Assembly: GCA_029216955.1 (NCBI GenBank)
Contig: JANAVB010002199.1
Location: 15,143,956-15,207,955 of the forward strand
Direction: 5' to 3'
DNA: 64,000 nt
Source: Iris pallida
Taxonomy: Eukaryota; Streptophyta; Magnoliopsida; Asparagales; Iridaceae
A model generated the notes under the pieces. It did not search any database, was not told the DNA's origin, and was given only the letters and a program-made list of their open reading frames with translations. Shown here piece by piece: positions 1 through 10,571 of the stretch (position 1 is the stretch's first letter; every line of letters begins with the position of its first letter). Both the position numbers and the translations under genes were made by a program.

Positions 1-2068
1 TAACTCAATGATGTTGACTGCGGGTCTTCCTAATGCTACTGGGGAGAAGCTGCACTGACGGGCACTTTTATTCTGAATAGGGTTGCCTCATGCACTTCTG
101 ACATTACTCCTCATGAACTCTGGTTCAAAGTCAGACCTAACTTGAATGTCATTCGAGTGTGGGGGGTCTGGCATATGTCAAGCTTCCAGATCTGAAGATT
201 CAGAAGCTTGGGATAAGACTACTAAGACGATCTTCTTGGGGTATGCCGAGAAGAGTGATGTTCGGAGATTTCTTGATATTGAATCAAATCATATCATCGA
301 ATCTCGCGACGCAGAATATTTTGAAGATAAGTTTGTAAGGCACAAGAATATTGTTCTTGCGGATGTTCCGAAGAATAATGAGGGTGCGCAGGTCTTCAAT
401 GAAGATGTGGTCCAAGAAGATGTTGTTGTTGAAACAACGGTTGAACCAGATCTCGCTGAGCCATCAACGAAGCGAGTGAGGAGGCCGAAGGACTTCGAAA
501 GTGACTTTGTCACCTATCATGTGGAAGCTGATCCGCTTACCTATGATGAGGCGATGAAGACCAGAGACGCGGTTTTCTGGAAGGAGGCGATTGACAATGA
601 AATTGATTCCATTACCTCAAATAACACTTGGGTGTTGGTTGATCTTCCTGAAGGAGCAAAACCCATCGGATGCAAATAGATCTTCAAGAAGAAGATGAAA
701 GCAGACGGAACTATTGACAAGTTCAAGGCTAGGTTGGTAGCCAAGGGGTTTTCTCAGAAGCAGGGGATTGACTACTTTGACACGTATGCTCCAGTAGCCC
801 GGATGACCACCATCAGAATGTTGATTGCTCTCGCAGCAATACATAAGATGGTGATACATCAGATGGATGTGAAAACGGCTTTCCTAAATGGCGAGCTGAC
901 CGAAGAGATTTATATGTAACAGCCAGAGGGATTTGTCGTCAAGGGTCTTGAATACAAAGTCTGCAAGTTGGTAAAATCTTTGTACAGTCTTAAACAGGCT
1001 TCCAAGATGTGGTATGAGAAATTTGACAAAGTTATAAGGTCAAATGGCTACATGGTCAGCGAGACGGACAAGTGTGTTTACACGAAGTTTGCTGATGGAA
1101 GAGGTGTGATCGTTTGTCTGTACGTGGACGACATACTTATCCTAGGTACGGATATAGGTTGTGTCACGGAGACAAAGAAATTCATCTCGAATAAGTTCAG
1201 TATGAAGGACTTGGGGGAAGCTAATGTGATCTTAGGGATCAAGATCATCCGGACAGATACTGGACTAGCGCTGTCACAGTCTCATTATATTGAGAAAATG
1301 ATCACTCGTTATGGGTATCGGGATCTTCCAGGGATCGATACGCCATACAGGTGTGATTTGAAACTGAAGCCTAATTCAGGGGAAAGTGTCAGGCAGCTGG
1401 AGTATTCAAGCGTAATCGGGAGTTTGATGTATGCTACTACTGCCACAAGGCCTGACATAGCTTTCGTCGTAGGAATGCTGAGTCGTTTCACGTGCAACCC
1501 AGGTATTAAATACTGGAAAGCTGTGAAACGGGTTATGAGATATCTCAAGAAGACTCAGACATATGCACTGTACTACAGCGGAGATCCGCCGGTAGTGGAA
1601 GGCTTCAGTGATGCCAGTTGGTGCTCAGAGGTAGAGAGCGAGAGGTCCACAGGTGGATTCATTTTCACAATGGGTGGAGCTGCTATATCGTGGAAGTCGA
1701 AGAAGCAGACTATGCTCTCGCGGTCATCCATGGAATCTGAGTTCTTTGCACTTGATACCGCAGCCGAGGAAATAGAATGGCTTCGGGAGCTCATATATGA
1801 TCTTCCAGTGGTTGGGGCGCAAATACCGGCAATACCGATATACTGCGACAACCAGGCGACTGCGGCGGTGGCATCAAATGACCTCTTCAACGGGAAGGAG
1901 AGGACTGTGCGGTTGAAGCACAAGGCAGTACACGATCTTATCAAGAGAGGTGTTATTGCAGTGATTGATGTTCGGAGTCAGGAGAACCTGGCGGATCCGT
2001 TCACCAAGGGCCTCAAGCGCCAGCTGGTCGATGACACAGCTTGTAAAATGGGCTTGAAGGCATTCTAA
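1..2068 (+). pseudogene. Ty1/copia pol relic: integrase end, reverse transcriptase, RNase H
   Basis: Remnant of a copia polyprotein cut by the window start. Positions 1-215 translate as the integrase C-terminal region in changing frames, with stops, so at least two frameshifts lie there. From 146 a single frame runs to the stop at 2066-2068 but has in-frame stops at 677-679 (TAG) and 917-919 (TAA). Visible RT motifs are [10 protein letters not shown], the catalytic [10 protein letters not shown] block and LYVDDILILG with its Asp pair. The RNase H part shows FSDASWCS, SMESEFFAL and YCDNQATAAV. The product would copy element RNA into DNA in cytoplasmic particles; this copy cannot make one full polyprotein. 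The 366-codon tail from 968 is intact. PPT and 3' LTR follow at 3157-4430. The order integrase-RT-RNase H defines Ty1/copia; I did not assign the lineage. Confidence 0.93.
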
Positions 2069-2354
2069 TATTGTATTATTGTATTCCTACCATAAAGTTC
2101 TATGCTAATAGTTCAAAGAGAAATCTACTAGGCATCTAGCTTTTAGTTCAAGGGAGGACCACTAATCAGAAGAATATCAGGAACGGTGGGTACATGTTCT
2201 ATTGGGCATGGAGAGGTTACGGACCTATAACCACTGTTGTCTACTGTTGTTTTCTGCGAAAAACGGTTCCTGTGGGAAGGTTGGCTTAATTGCCTTAATG
2301 AGTTCTCAGGCAGAGTGAATGCCTGGTGTGCTTTACAGGAAGCACGGTAGAGCA

Positions 2355-2830
2355 GCACTACAAGGAGTGAAACTCCATGCTACAGTGGGGTGACTCCATA
2401 ATGAGGTTTCTATATGTGGGGTGCTGCCCAGGAATAGGATAAAGCCTCGGCTTTGCAGGCCAAGTCACAGCGGCGTAGCACCGCAAATAGGCAGTTAGCC
2501 TAATGCTGTATGTTAAAATAAAGAGGGGTGTAGTCAGCACTACTAAGAGGAGGAGTTCCTCATGTTACAGTGGCACGACACCACGATGAGGTACCCGGTT
2601 AGGGATAAAGCCTCGGCCTTGCAAGCCATGTCGTTGCGGCGTAACACCGCAAGGGAGTCTAAGGCTTCATGCTGGGTAGTTTGGCACTACAAAGAGGCAG
2701 TTGCCTTATGCTACAGTAGTATGACACTACAAAGGTTCCCAGATATGGGGTGATTTCCAGGGAGGGGTAATGCTTTGGCTTTAAGCCATGTCATAGCGGA
2801 GTAGCACCGCAAGGGAAGCGCAAAGCGCTT
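2355..2830 (+). repeat. Degenerate tandem modules in the copia 3' UTR
   Basis: Three diverged modules begin at about 2355, 2537 and 2683, each opening with GCACTAC and then a self-complementary GGAGT...CTCC-type stretch, TACAGTGG/TAGTATGACAC, AAGCCTCGGCTTTGCA-like and GCGGCGTAGCACCGC segments. Spacing is 182 and 146 bp. They lie between the pol stop (2068) and the PPT (3157), so they are part of the 3' untranslated RNA. Each module contains short inverted repeats (for example GCGG..CCGC) that could form hairpins. No reading frame is conserved across modules. The flanks 2069-2354 and 2831-3156 hold no gene. Confidence 0.75.
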
Positions 2831-3156
2831 CATGCCATGTCTCTTTATAATGAACTCACCTATAGTGTATGGACAAAGATATCTCAGGCCGTCTCTTGAG
2901 GGTAAACTTGTAGACGCCCAAAATTATACACTGAAACCAGGCTGGCACAGGGCCTTTAATGTGTAGCCAGAAGCACATGTAACTACATTATGTGAGTGGA
3001 AAGAATTTCAGCTATGATGCAGAATTCAAGGCTTAGTCCATTCTTGTATTATAGTCTGATTTTTGATCTATGCGGGAAGATTCAAGTCGTCAGCGACATC
3101 TCTCCTAATGCATGATGGATAGTTACTGTGGGGAACACTTATACCCATATATAGAG

Positions 3157-3169
3157 ATATGTGGGAGAT
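3157..3169 (+). other. Polypurine tract before the copia 3' LTR
   Basis: The stretch ATATGTGGGAGAT directly precedes TGTTGGAG, a typical plus-strand primer position for an LTR retrotransposon. It fixes the left edge of the 3' LTR at 3170. Confidence 0.7.
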
Positions 3170-3524
3170 TGTTGGAGTTTTGGTTTTTCCTTTAGAAAAC
3201 TTTAGTCCCACATCGAAAAAAAACAAAGAGATTGTATCTCTATATATTAGCTTTGCTATTATTGGAGATGCACATGTGGTGTGGAGGTGCACATGGGTTT
3301 GCCATGTGGGATTATTTTTCTAATGGGAAAAGGGCTAAAATCAACAATTAAAGCATTCATGTTTTTTGCTGTTGGGAAATTTATTTCCATGGGAGCTAAG
3401 CCCCGTAGGGGCTTAGCGACTCGGACTCGGACTCAGACTCGGGCTCGGGCTCATAGGCTCATGAGGCGTAATGTGGCGTTTTGTTGGCGCACTTTGCACT
3501 TAGCACGTCAGCATCGTCGCTAGG

Positions 3525-3790
3525 TGCAGCTTTAGTTGCGCAAGCCCAGTTGCGCTGCCCAATTGCGCAAGCCCAGGGGCGCATGCCCAGGTGAGCAAGC
3601 CCAGTTGCGCTGCCCAGGTTGCGCTCTGGTTGTGCTGGGTTGCACGGGTTGCTCGGGTTGCACGGGCGCGCTGGTTGCGCTGCGTGCGCCATGTGCGCAG
3701 TGCGCGCAGTATGCGATGTTCAGTGCACGCTCTGTTGTGCAGAGTGCAAGGAGCGCGGGGTGTGCGCAGTTGGCGTAACTTGCAGCAGAA
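3525..3790 (+). repeat. TTGCGC/GCGCAAGCCCAG repeat cluster in LTR U3
   Basis: Short degenerate direct repeats of GCGCAAGCCCAG, TTGCGCTGCCCA, TTGCACGGG and GTGCGC types fill this block, about 100 bp upstream of the LTR TATA box. The composition is strongly GC-rich against AT-rich surroundings. The position is that of U3 enhancer repeats. The reading frames in it are by-products of the repeat. Confidence 0.6.
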
Positions 3791-3884
3791 CGTGTGTTTG
3801 CATGTTCTGGACGGTTGCTACATGTTCGTGGTGGTTCTTACCACGTCCCAAACTTTGTGGCAACCGAGCAGTTGCTGCAGGGCC

Positions 3885-3891
3885 TATATAA
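3885..3891 (+). promoter_or_regulatory. TATA box of the copia LTR
   Basis: TATATAA within CCTATATAAGG, followed 10 bp later by a CT-rich initiator-like stretch. Only this 3' LTR copy is in the window, so here it would read out into flanking DNA. Confidence 0.6.
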
Positions 3892-4430
3892 GGCATCCTC
3901 TCTCTCTCACAAGGCTGGTGATACACACAAGAAAGAGAAGCCACCACAGAAAGTTTACGAAGTATTTTTTAGCACAAGTAAACAGAGAATTCAAAAGTGT
4001 TTTTTAACACAGTTCTGATCTTCCAGCAGCCTTCGAGAGAGAGGAAAGGCGCCGCACCAGCGTTACTTTTGCACGGGAGTTCGTGTCCATCTGAGGAGCA
4101 AGAAGAGCAGGAGTGTTCCAAGTTCTCCGACGAACTTGCTGGTTCCTGGAAGCTGTTCGTGTAGGGCGAATAAAGCTTTGAGCAACGGTGATAATTCACC
4201 CCAGCAGGAGATCTTCCATCTTTCGCCAGTCACCTTCTTCATTGTTGCCAGTAATTCTGATTGTATCTTCTTTTTAGAAGTACTACGATCGATTGCTGTT
4301 GATTACGAAATCTTTTTAGATTCTCGTAATTCAGGATCACCTTCTTTAAAGTGTTGATGTGAAACAATGTCTTTACAATCGTTTCATTTTCTCAAGTTTT
4401 TCATCGAAAAATTGTGCCCCGGCACTAACA

Positions 4431-5264
4431 TTTTTTGCATGCTACGTTACATGTCAGTTGGGCCAACTGTCCACGCCTCCTCCGCGGTTTGATTCTGAGA
4501 CCATCCGTCTAGTCAAAAAAGTTATACCTCTCTTCACTGATCACAAGAGCCAGATGAGTTCGGTGTTGTTGATTGAGCATTTTTCACACTGTCCGAACTT
4601 TTGGCACCGCTGCGAAACCGAAGGACCAACTTTTGGTTTTATATATATTTCAAACAGATACGGTCCACTTACAAAGCAAGAGAAATACCGAAAAGATTTC
4701 ATCAATTCACTGGTATTTCTTCATAAGCACAGACACCTTCCCCAATATATCAGATGATAACTGCTCAATTCTTGTTTAGTTTTAGTGTCTTGATATAATA
4801 TTTATTAAATTTGTATGTAGATTTATATATTGTCTAGAAGAGGATTTAAATCTCGTCTTGACCATTGAGTTGAGCCGACCGTCCAAAATTGAGACCAAAA
4901 CACAAATTTCGAATATCATGCTAGATCCAAAAATTAAATACAAATTTTAGATATTATGTAGACGTAAACAAAATCTAACGAACAATCAAAGTCAACCGTC
5001 AAGACGAAACACAAACCATATTCTAGACAATATGAAAACCTAAATACAAATTTGAATATAATACGAGACCTAAATACAAATTTGAAAAGTCGGATAATGT
5101 TGGATATAGTAGAATACTATATATGCCGCCCGAAAAATTGGAAAAGTCTAGGAATAGACGAACGTTTCAGATCCAAGGATATATCCAGCGACGTACCATC
5201 AGTATATTATTTTGCTTGCATCTTATGTAAACAATAACAAGATCAAAACTTCGATACAAAACAG
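4431..5264. other. AT-rich intergenic DNA without a recognised gene
   Basis: Only short random frames occur. Loose repeats of AGACCTAAATACAAATTTGAA type (about 4900-5090) suggest an old degraded repeat that I cannot classify. Confidence 0.6.
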
Positions 5265-5267
5265 TAA

Positions 5268-5636
5268 GGCTGTGTTTGATTGCAAGGTGAAAAATGTGTG
5301 GAAAAGAAATTAATTTCATGGAATTATTTTTCTAGGAAAAAAAATTTCATGGAATTTTAAAAAATTTCCATGGAAAACTTAATTTGGGTGTTTGATTGGC
5401 ATTATTTTCCACGGAAAATAGTTATTTTCCATGGAAAATAATATTTTCCATGGAAAATGATATTTTTCTATGGGTTGGACAAGTTTTATTTTCCACCATT
5501 TTAGATGGAAATATGGAAAATGATAGTTTTTTGGAAAATAATTCCATGGAAAATATAAGCTATCAAACACTACAATTGGTGGAAAATTTGTGATGGAAAT
5601 ATTTTCCATGGAAAAATAGCCCAATCAAACACAGCC
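5268..5636. mobile_element. Tourist-like (PIF/Harbinger) MITE
   Basis: A 369-bp non-coding element with a perfect 15-bp terminal inverted repeat, GGCTGTGTTTGATTG at the left and CAATCAAACACAGCC at the right. It is flanked by TAA on both sides (5265-5267 and 5637-5639), the 3-bp TWA-type duplication of Tourist elements. The interior is AT-rich and packed with TTTTCCATGGAAAA palindromes, so the element is highly self-complementary. No transposase frame is present. Confidence 0.88.
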
Positions 5637-5769
5637 TAAATAAAAAGGAAAGGAAAAAAAAAATTAAAGTCTTCTACAGGTGAGAGGAAGGTAGTTAAAA
5701 TCTAGATAACTCAGAGCAAAAGAAAGAAAACTGAATCACAAAGATGTCCCCATTAACTGTACAATATTA

Positions 5770-6566
5770 CTCACTAGTGGATAACCCGTGCCATAATGGA
5801 ACGGACACGAACCCGGCCTTCTCGACGTAGGCGTGCAGGCACCGGGCCAGCGCCAGGGAGTTCCGGACGGAGACGCGGCCTCCGAACTCGGCCTTCTCGA
5901 CGTAGGCGTGCAGGCACCGGGCCAGCGCCAGGGACCCGAGCCCGACGGAGGCGGACACGGCAAAGACCACGGTGGCGGCGTTCGAGGCGGCGTGGGGCCT
6001 CATGGAGGCGAAGACGCGCAGGGCCGTCGCGGGGCGTCCGAGGGCGGCGAGGCCCGAGGCGGCGGCGGTCCGGGAGACGACGTCCCTGTGCGGTATTCCG
6101 TCGAACACCCGCAGGACGTGGTCGACGGAGCCGCGTCAGGGTAGGCGGTGAACATGACGGTCTACACGAAGGGGTCGGACCGGAATCCGAGTAGGAGGGC
6201 GTGTGCGTGGAATGACCTGGTGGCGACGGCGGCGGTGGTGGTGTTGAGCAAGGAAGAGAAGGTGTGGGAGTCGGGAGGGACGCCACAGCAGAGCATTTGG
6301 GATTAGATGGAGAGTGGGTCGGCGGAGATGGCGATGGCGGTGTTGAAGGAGAAGGGGTTTGGGTTGGTCATGGCGGAAAAGAGTGAGGCGGCGAAGGAAG
6401 GGTCGGCGTCGGCGGCGCGGTGGAGGAGGCTGCTTGAGACGAAGGGGTTGCGGAAGAGGCTAGCGACGACGGCGTGGGCGAGAATGGAGCAGAGGCGGCG
6501 GAGGGAGGGGCGGTACAAGAGGAGCTGGAGGCGGAGGTGCCGTTGGAACAACCGGTTGCTCCGCAC
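5770..6566 (-). pseudogene. Pentatricopeptide-repeat (PPR) protein pseudogene fragment
   Basis: GC-rich block read from the minus strand. The first frame (ATG at 6566) has the feel of a PPR N-terminus, with NPFVSSSLLHRAADAD and AASLFSAMTNPNPFSFNTAI. After a stop and frame change, another frame gives MFDGIPHRDVVSRTAAASG, ALGRPATALRVFASMRP and SLALARCLHAYVEKA, the typical PLS-class wording. PPR proteins bind organellar RNA for editing, splicing or stability. The frame is broken in several places, and a 75-bp in-frame duplication (5812-5859 and 5887-5934) repeats the ALARCLHAYVEKA segment. It ends abruptly near 5770 in AT-rich DNA, so most PPR repeats are absent. Dead copy; the parent gene is elsewhere. 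Confidence 0.75.
5812..5934. repeat. 75-bp tandem duplication inside the PPR relic
   Basis: A block of about 48 nearly identical bases (GGCCTTCTCGACGTAGGCGT onward) recurs with an offset of 75 bp, exactly 25 codons. It is not a multiple of the 35-codon PPR unit, so it reflects slippage or unequal exchange, not repeat expansion. Confidence 0.85.
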
Positions 6567-7249
6567 CCAACATGGGACATCCTCCTCTCTTATAGAGAAA
6601 GGGGCAATTTGTCACCCCCAATTTTCGAATTAGGGGTATTTTTATCATTTTCAAGTTTTATAATTTTTAGGAATTTTATTTGATTTTATGTGATTTTTGG
6701 GATTTATTTGGGTTGGTTTGGATTTTATCCAATTCGGACTCAAATTGGAGACCCGGGTAGCCTGGACCCTAGCGGGACCCACATACTAGCTGAGCTTGGC
6801 CTACATACCATCATAATTAGGTTAGAAATCATAAACCCTATTTCCAGGGTTTAATTAGCCATTTTAGAGCTTAATTGGTTGATTAGGAACAAACCGAACC
6901 AAACCGAATTCAATTTGAACCTAAACCAAGTCTAATGGGTTGGGGGCTTATTGGATCCCCAACCCAAACCCATTAGCCACACATGGCCGGCCACAAGAGG
7001 CAGCCCCCCCCCCCTTCTCTTCTCTATTAAGCAATCTCTCTCTCTCAAATTAAATTTCTCTCTCAAACTTCTCTCTTCCTCAAGCAACCCAAACCTAGGT
7101 GAGCTTATTAAACCTCCATTAAACCCTCTTTGCTTAATTTTCCTTCACAATAAATGTAGAGGGAACCTTCCTCTACACTTTGCCCATAATTTCATGGGTT
7201 TTTCCTAGAAATCTAGGTTAGAAATTATTGGGGTTTTTCTATTTTAAGT

Positions 7250-7763
<514 letters not shown>

Positions 7764-8020
7764 GGAGATGAGAGCAGCAGGGGTCTGCTGTGGTGGGGGG
7801 GGGGGCGGGAAATGAGCTGCTGCCCCCCCCCCCCCTCCCCCCACAAACCGAGTAGCAGCAGCAGTTTTGCCAGCAGCAGCAGCAGCCTATAGGGCAGCAG
7901 CAGCAGTAGCAACTAACCCCCTCCCACATAGCCCCCTATATCCCCCCTCCTATATACATATATAGTTATATATATAGATACGTATATATAAGTGTATATA
8001 TATGTATATGGGTAGATAAC

Positions 8021-8283
8021 TAGATGAATATGAGAAGAAGTTAGAAGTTAGAATATAAGAAGAAGTTTAGAAGAAGTAGGAGAAGAAGTTTAAGAAGAAT
8101 AAGAAGAATGAAGAGTAGAGTAGAGAATAAGAGAATAGGAAAAGAATGAGAAGGAGTTAGAAGAAGAAAGAATTAGAAGGAGTTAGGAAGAGGAAATTGG
8201 AAGGGAAGAATGAGAGGAAGGAATTAGAAGAAGGAGAATTAGAAAAGGAATGAGAATTAGAAGAATAGGTTTTTAGGAGGAAT
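8021..8283 (+). repeat. C-free purine-rich (GAAGAAG) tract in LTR
   Basis: The 263 bases contain no cytosine on the + (transcribed sense) strand and consist mostly of GAA/GAAG/TTAGAAG words. The same tract recurs in the 3' LTR at 13743-14004 (262 bases, also C-free). It lies between the possible splice donor and acceptor. Confidence 0.9.
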
Positions 8284-8738
8284 CGAGTTAGAGGGCGAAT
8301 TTGAGCCCGGAGTATCGGATCGCGATGAAACTTGACGTAGGCCTAGGATACGTGATTTAGATTTTGCGGGTAGGCTCTCGAGTGGAAATCGGGGTTCTAG
8401 GGCGCCGGTATCGTGCCGTACCATTGCGTATCTTAAAATATTCAAGATATCGGCAATGGGCCGTAAGGTGGACTAGACGTCCACTTTATCTAGGTATTTT
8501 GGTAGGTAACAAAACTATAGGCTAGTACCCTACTACCCTAGGGAGATCGGGTTAAAATAACAAGCGTATGTAGGCTAACTAGGTTTTCACCTAGGCTAGA
8601 ATTTTACCTTAGAAAAGGTAAAAATAGGATATTGGCCTACGGCCAAGATTTGGGTTTCGAAGTCCAAGATGGACTTCGATATGGGTTGTATAGGTTGGTA
8701 ATGATTAGAAATAGTCGCCTAGACCTAGTCTTGACCCC

Positions 8739-9040
8739 GGTTGACCACGGTTGACTTTTTAGACTAAAAGTCAACTATGGGTCAACACTTTACCCAATTT
8801 AGTCCCAAATTCCTTTAAACTTGTGCAGTTGACCAAAAGTCAACTGTTAGTCACCAGTAACCTAGAGTTGACCAGAGTTGACCACAGTTGACCAGAGTTG
8901 ACCAGTTGACCAAAAGTCAACTGTTGACTCAAATTGACCTAGATTAATTCCGTTTGACTTGCGTTGACCTAGTATGACCTAGCTAGACCTAATATGACTT
9001 AGGTTGACCTCGTACAGTCTAGTTGACGCGTCTTGACCTA
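8739..9040 (+). promoter_or_regulatory. TTGAC (W-box-like) array in element A 5' LTR
   Basis: About 16 TTGAC words on + and four on - (GTCAA) lie within 300 bp, many in GAGTTGACCAGAGTTGACC context. TTGAC[C/T] is the W-box core recognised by WRKY transcription factors. Whether it functions is an inference; it could be a plain satellite. Counterparts: 14449-14780 (3' LTR) and 38275-38640 (LTR C). Confidence 0.6.
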
Positions 9041-10314
9041 GAATGACTTAATAGGATTCAAATTGATTTGATTTTACTTCCTAAACATAGTATTGATACG
9101 TCTTGTTCTCTATAGGTCCTCGAGATGCTGCATTTGCTCCAGTAGACATATCATACCATATTTTAGACGGGTACATTCTCTGACACTTTTCCAATTTATA
9201 ATGATTGTTATGATTTATGTAATTAGTGTGGATATGCTTGTTCTCGACACATTGGTCACACGGATTGGTATTCATGGATCCCGACATGAGATGTTATTCC
9301 TCGTTATCTTGGTATATCTTGTGCAAGCCCCTTGTAGTTCTTGTACAGTATATGGACATCGATTCTCGAGAAGACTTGCTCCCTTCTCGTAGAATCCCGT
9401 GTCGTAACGTGTCTTGCTTGGATCCACTCTACCAGTCGGGGACGGGGAGTACTAGTGTAGATGTGTGGTCATTACCCACCTTGTTTATTCTTGTAGACCT
9501 TGAATGCTACCAATCCTACACTCCACGTGGGATTGGCTGATCATAACCTTGTGCAGACCTAATCCGGCCATATGTTGTAGCTAGTATTCACACACCTAGA
9601 TATATGATTCTTGATTTCTTGTACATGCCATGATCAGTTTACTTGCCTTGTTCTAGCTCTAGATTTACAGCTTACCTTGCCATGATATTCATATGTACAT
9701 TCCATGATTTTCTTGTATATACTCTCTATTTACTGTCTTATAGCTTTTGTCATATCTTGTGAACTGTTGTTAGTAGAATGTACTCGTTCCATCCTGACAA
9801 GATATGTTGAAAATATTACAGATGCAGATAAGGGAGACTATTCTACCTACTACGGTCCGGATGACGTAGTGGGCCTAGACCTGGAGACTTTGGTCCAGCA
9901 GGACTTAGCTCCGCCTGACGAGACCTTACCCCTTGCTTAGTTAGAGTAGGTCTTTTGTACTGGACTTTGTCTCCAGCTACTTTTGAGACTGTTTTTATTA
10001 TGGACTGTATTAGAGACTTGGACTTGTATATATTCTTGTGTTGGACTTGACAGGTTATATATTATTTTATCGTCTTGTTGTCTTTTCATCTCAGTCTTTA
10101 CTTTGTTATCTTAGAGTCGTGATTGAGTACTTGTATATATATTCATTGCTTGTCCTCCGTTCGGAGTTGACCATATTCTCGACAGGTTTTGTTATATATA
10201 TAAACTGTTTAGTAGTAGAAAAATCCACAGCATTCCACGCCGATTTTTCGGTGAGGGCTGGGCGTTGTCGCGTCACGTGCCCTTTTAGCGGGTGCGGGTC
10301 GTGACACGTTTTAA

Positions 10315-10332
10315 TGGTGGCCCACGCAGGTC
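10315..10332 (+). other. Primer-binding site of element A, tRNA-Ile type
   Basis: TGGTGGCCCACGCAGGTC lies 8 bp after the LTR end. It is complementary, with one mismatch, to the 3' end of plant tRNA-Ile(AAU) as I know it (acceptor stem ending ATGGGCCA plus CCA). The same site without the mismatch occurs in element B at 34292-34309 (-). Confidence 0.8.
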
Positions 10333-10571
10333 CTGAAGTCGCAATTAGTGTGATGTCGTAGTGGCGCTCGACTTAGAGTGCTATTACGAGCCTGCGGTAC
10401 GTATCTAGGATAGGCTATAGGCTAAGAGTGCTCAATCACAGTAGGATCTTTCCTTGCTTATCTTGCTTACCGTCTTTGATATTGATTTACTGCATTCTAG
10501 TTGTTCTCCTTTGATATTGCCTTCAATGTGCCATATTGATATCTTCTTTTCAATTTGTCTCCAGGATAGTT

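Larger units (their letters stand above)
3170..4430 (+). mobile_element. 3' LTR of the Ty1/copia element
   Basis: The start TGTTGGAGTTTTGG with TTTAGTCCCACATCG shortly after resembles many plant copia LTR starts. A TATA box (3885-3891) followed by CTCTCTCTCTCACAAGG marks the U3/R boundary. The right end is placed at GGCACTAACA (4430) because TGTTGG/CTAACA form an imperfect terminal inverted repeat. It cannot be verified, since the 5' LTR and the first TSD lie outside the window. Length about 1.26 kb. GC-rich repeats occupy 3525-3790. Confidence 0.65.

Noticed and set aside
5770..5800. CTAGTGGATAACCCGTGCC-like phrase at the edge of the PPR relic, considered as a Helitron end
   Set aside because: No TC start, terminal hairpin or partner end could be shown.
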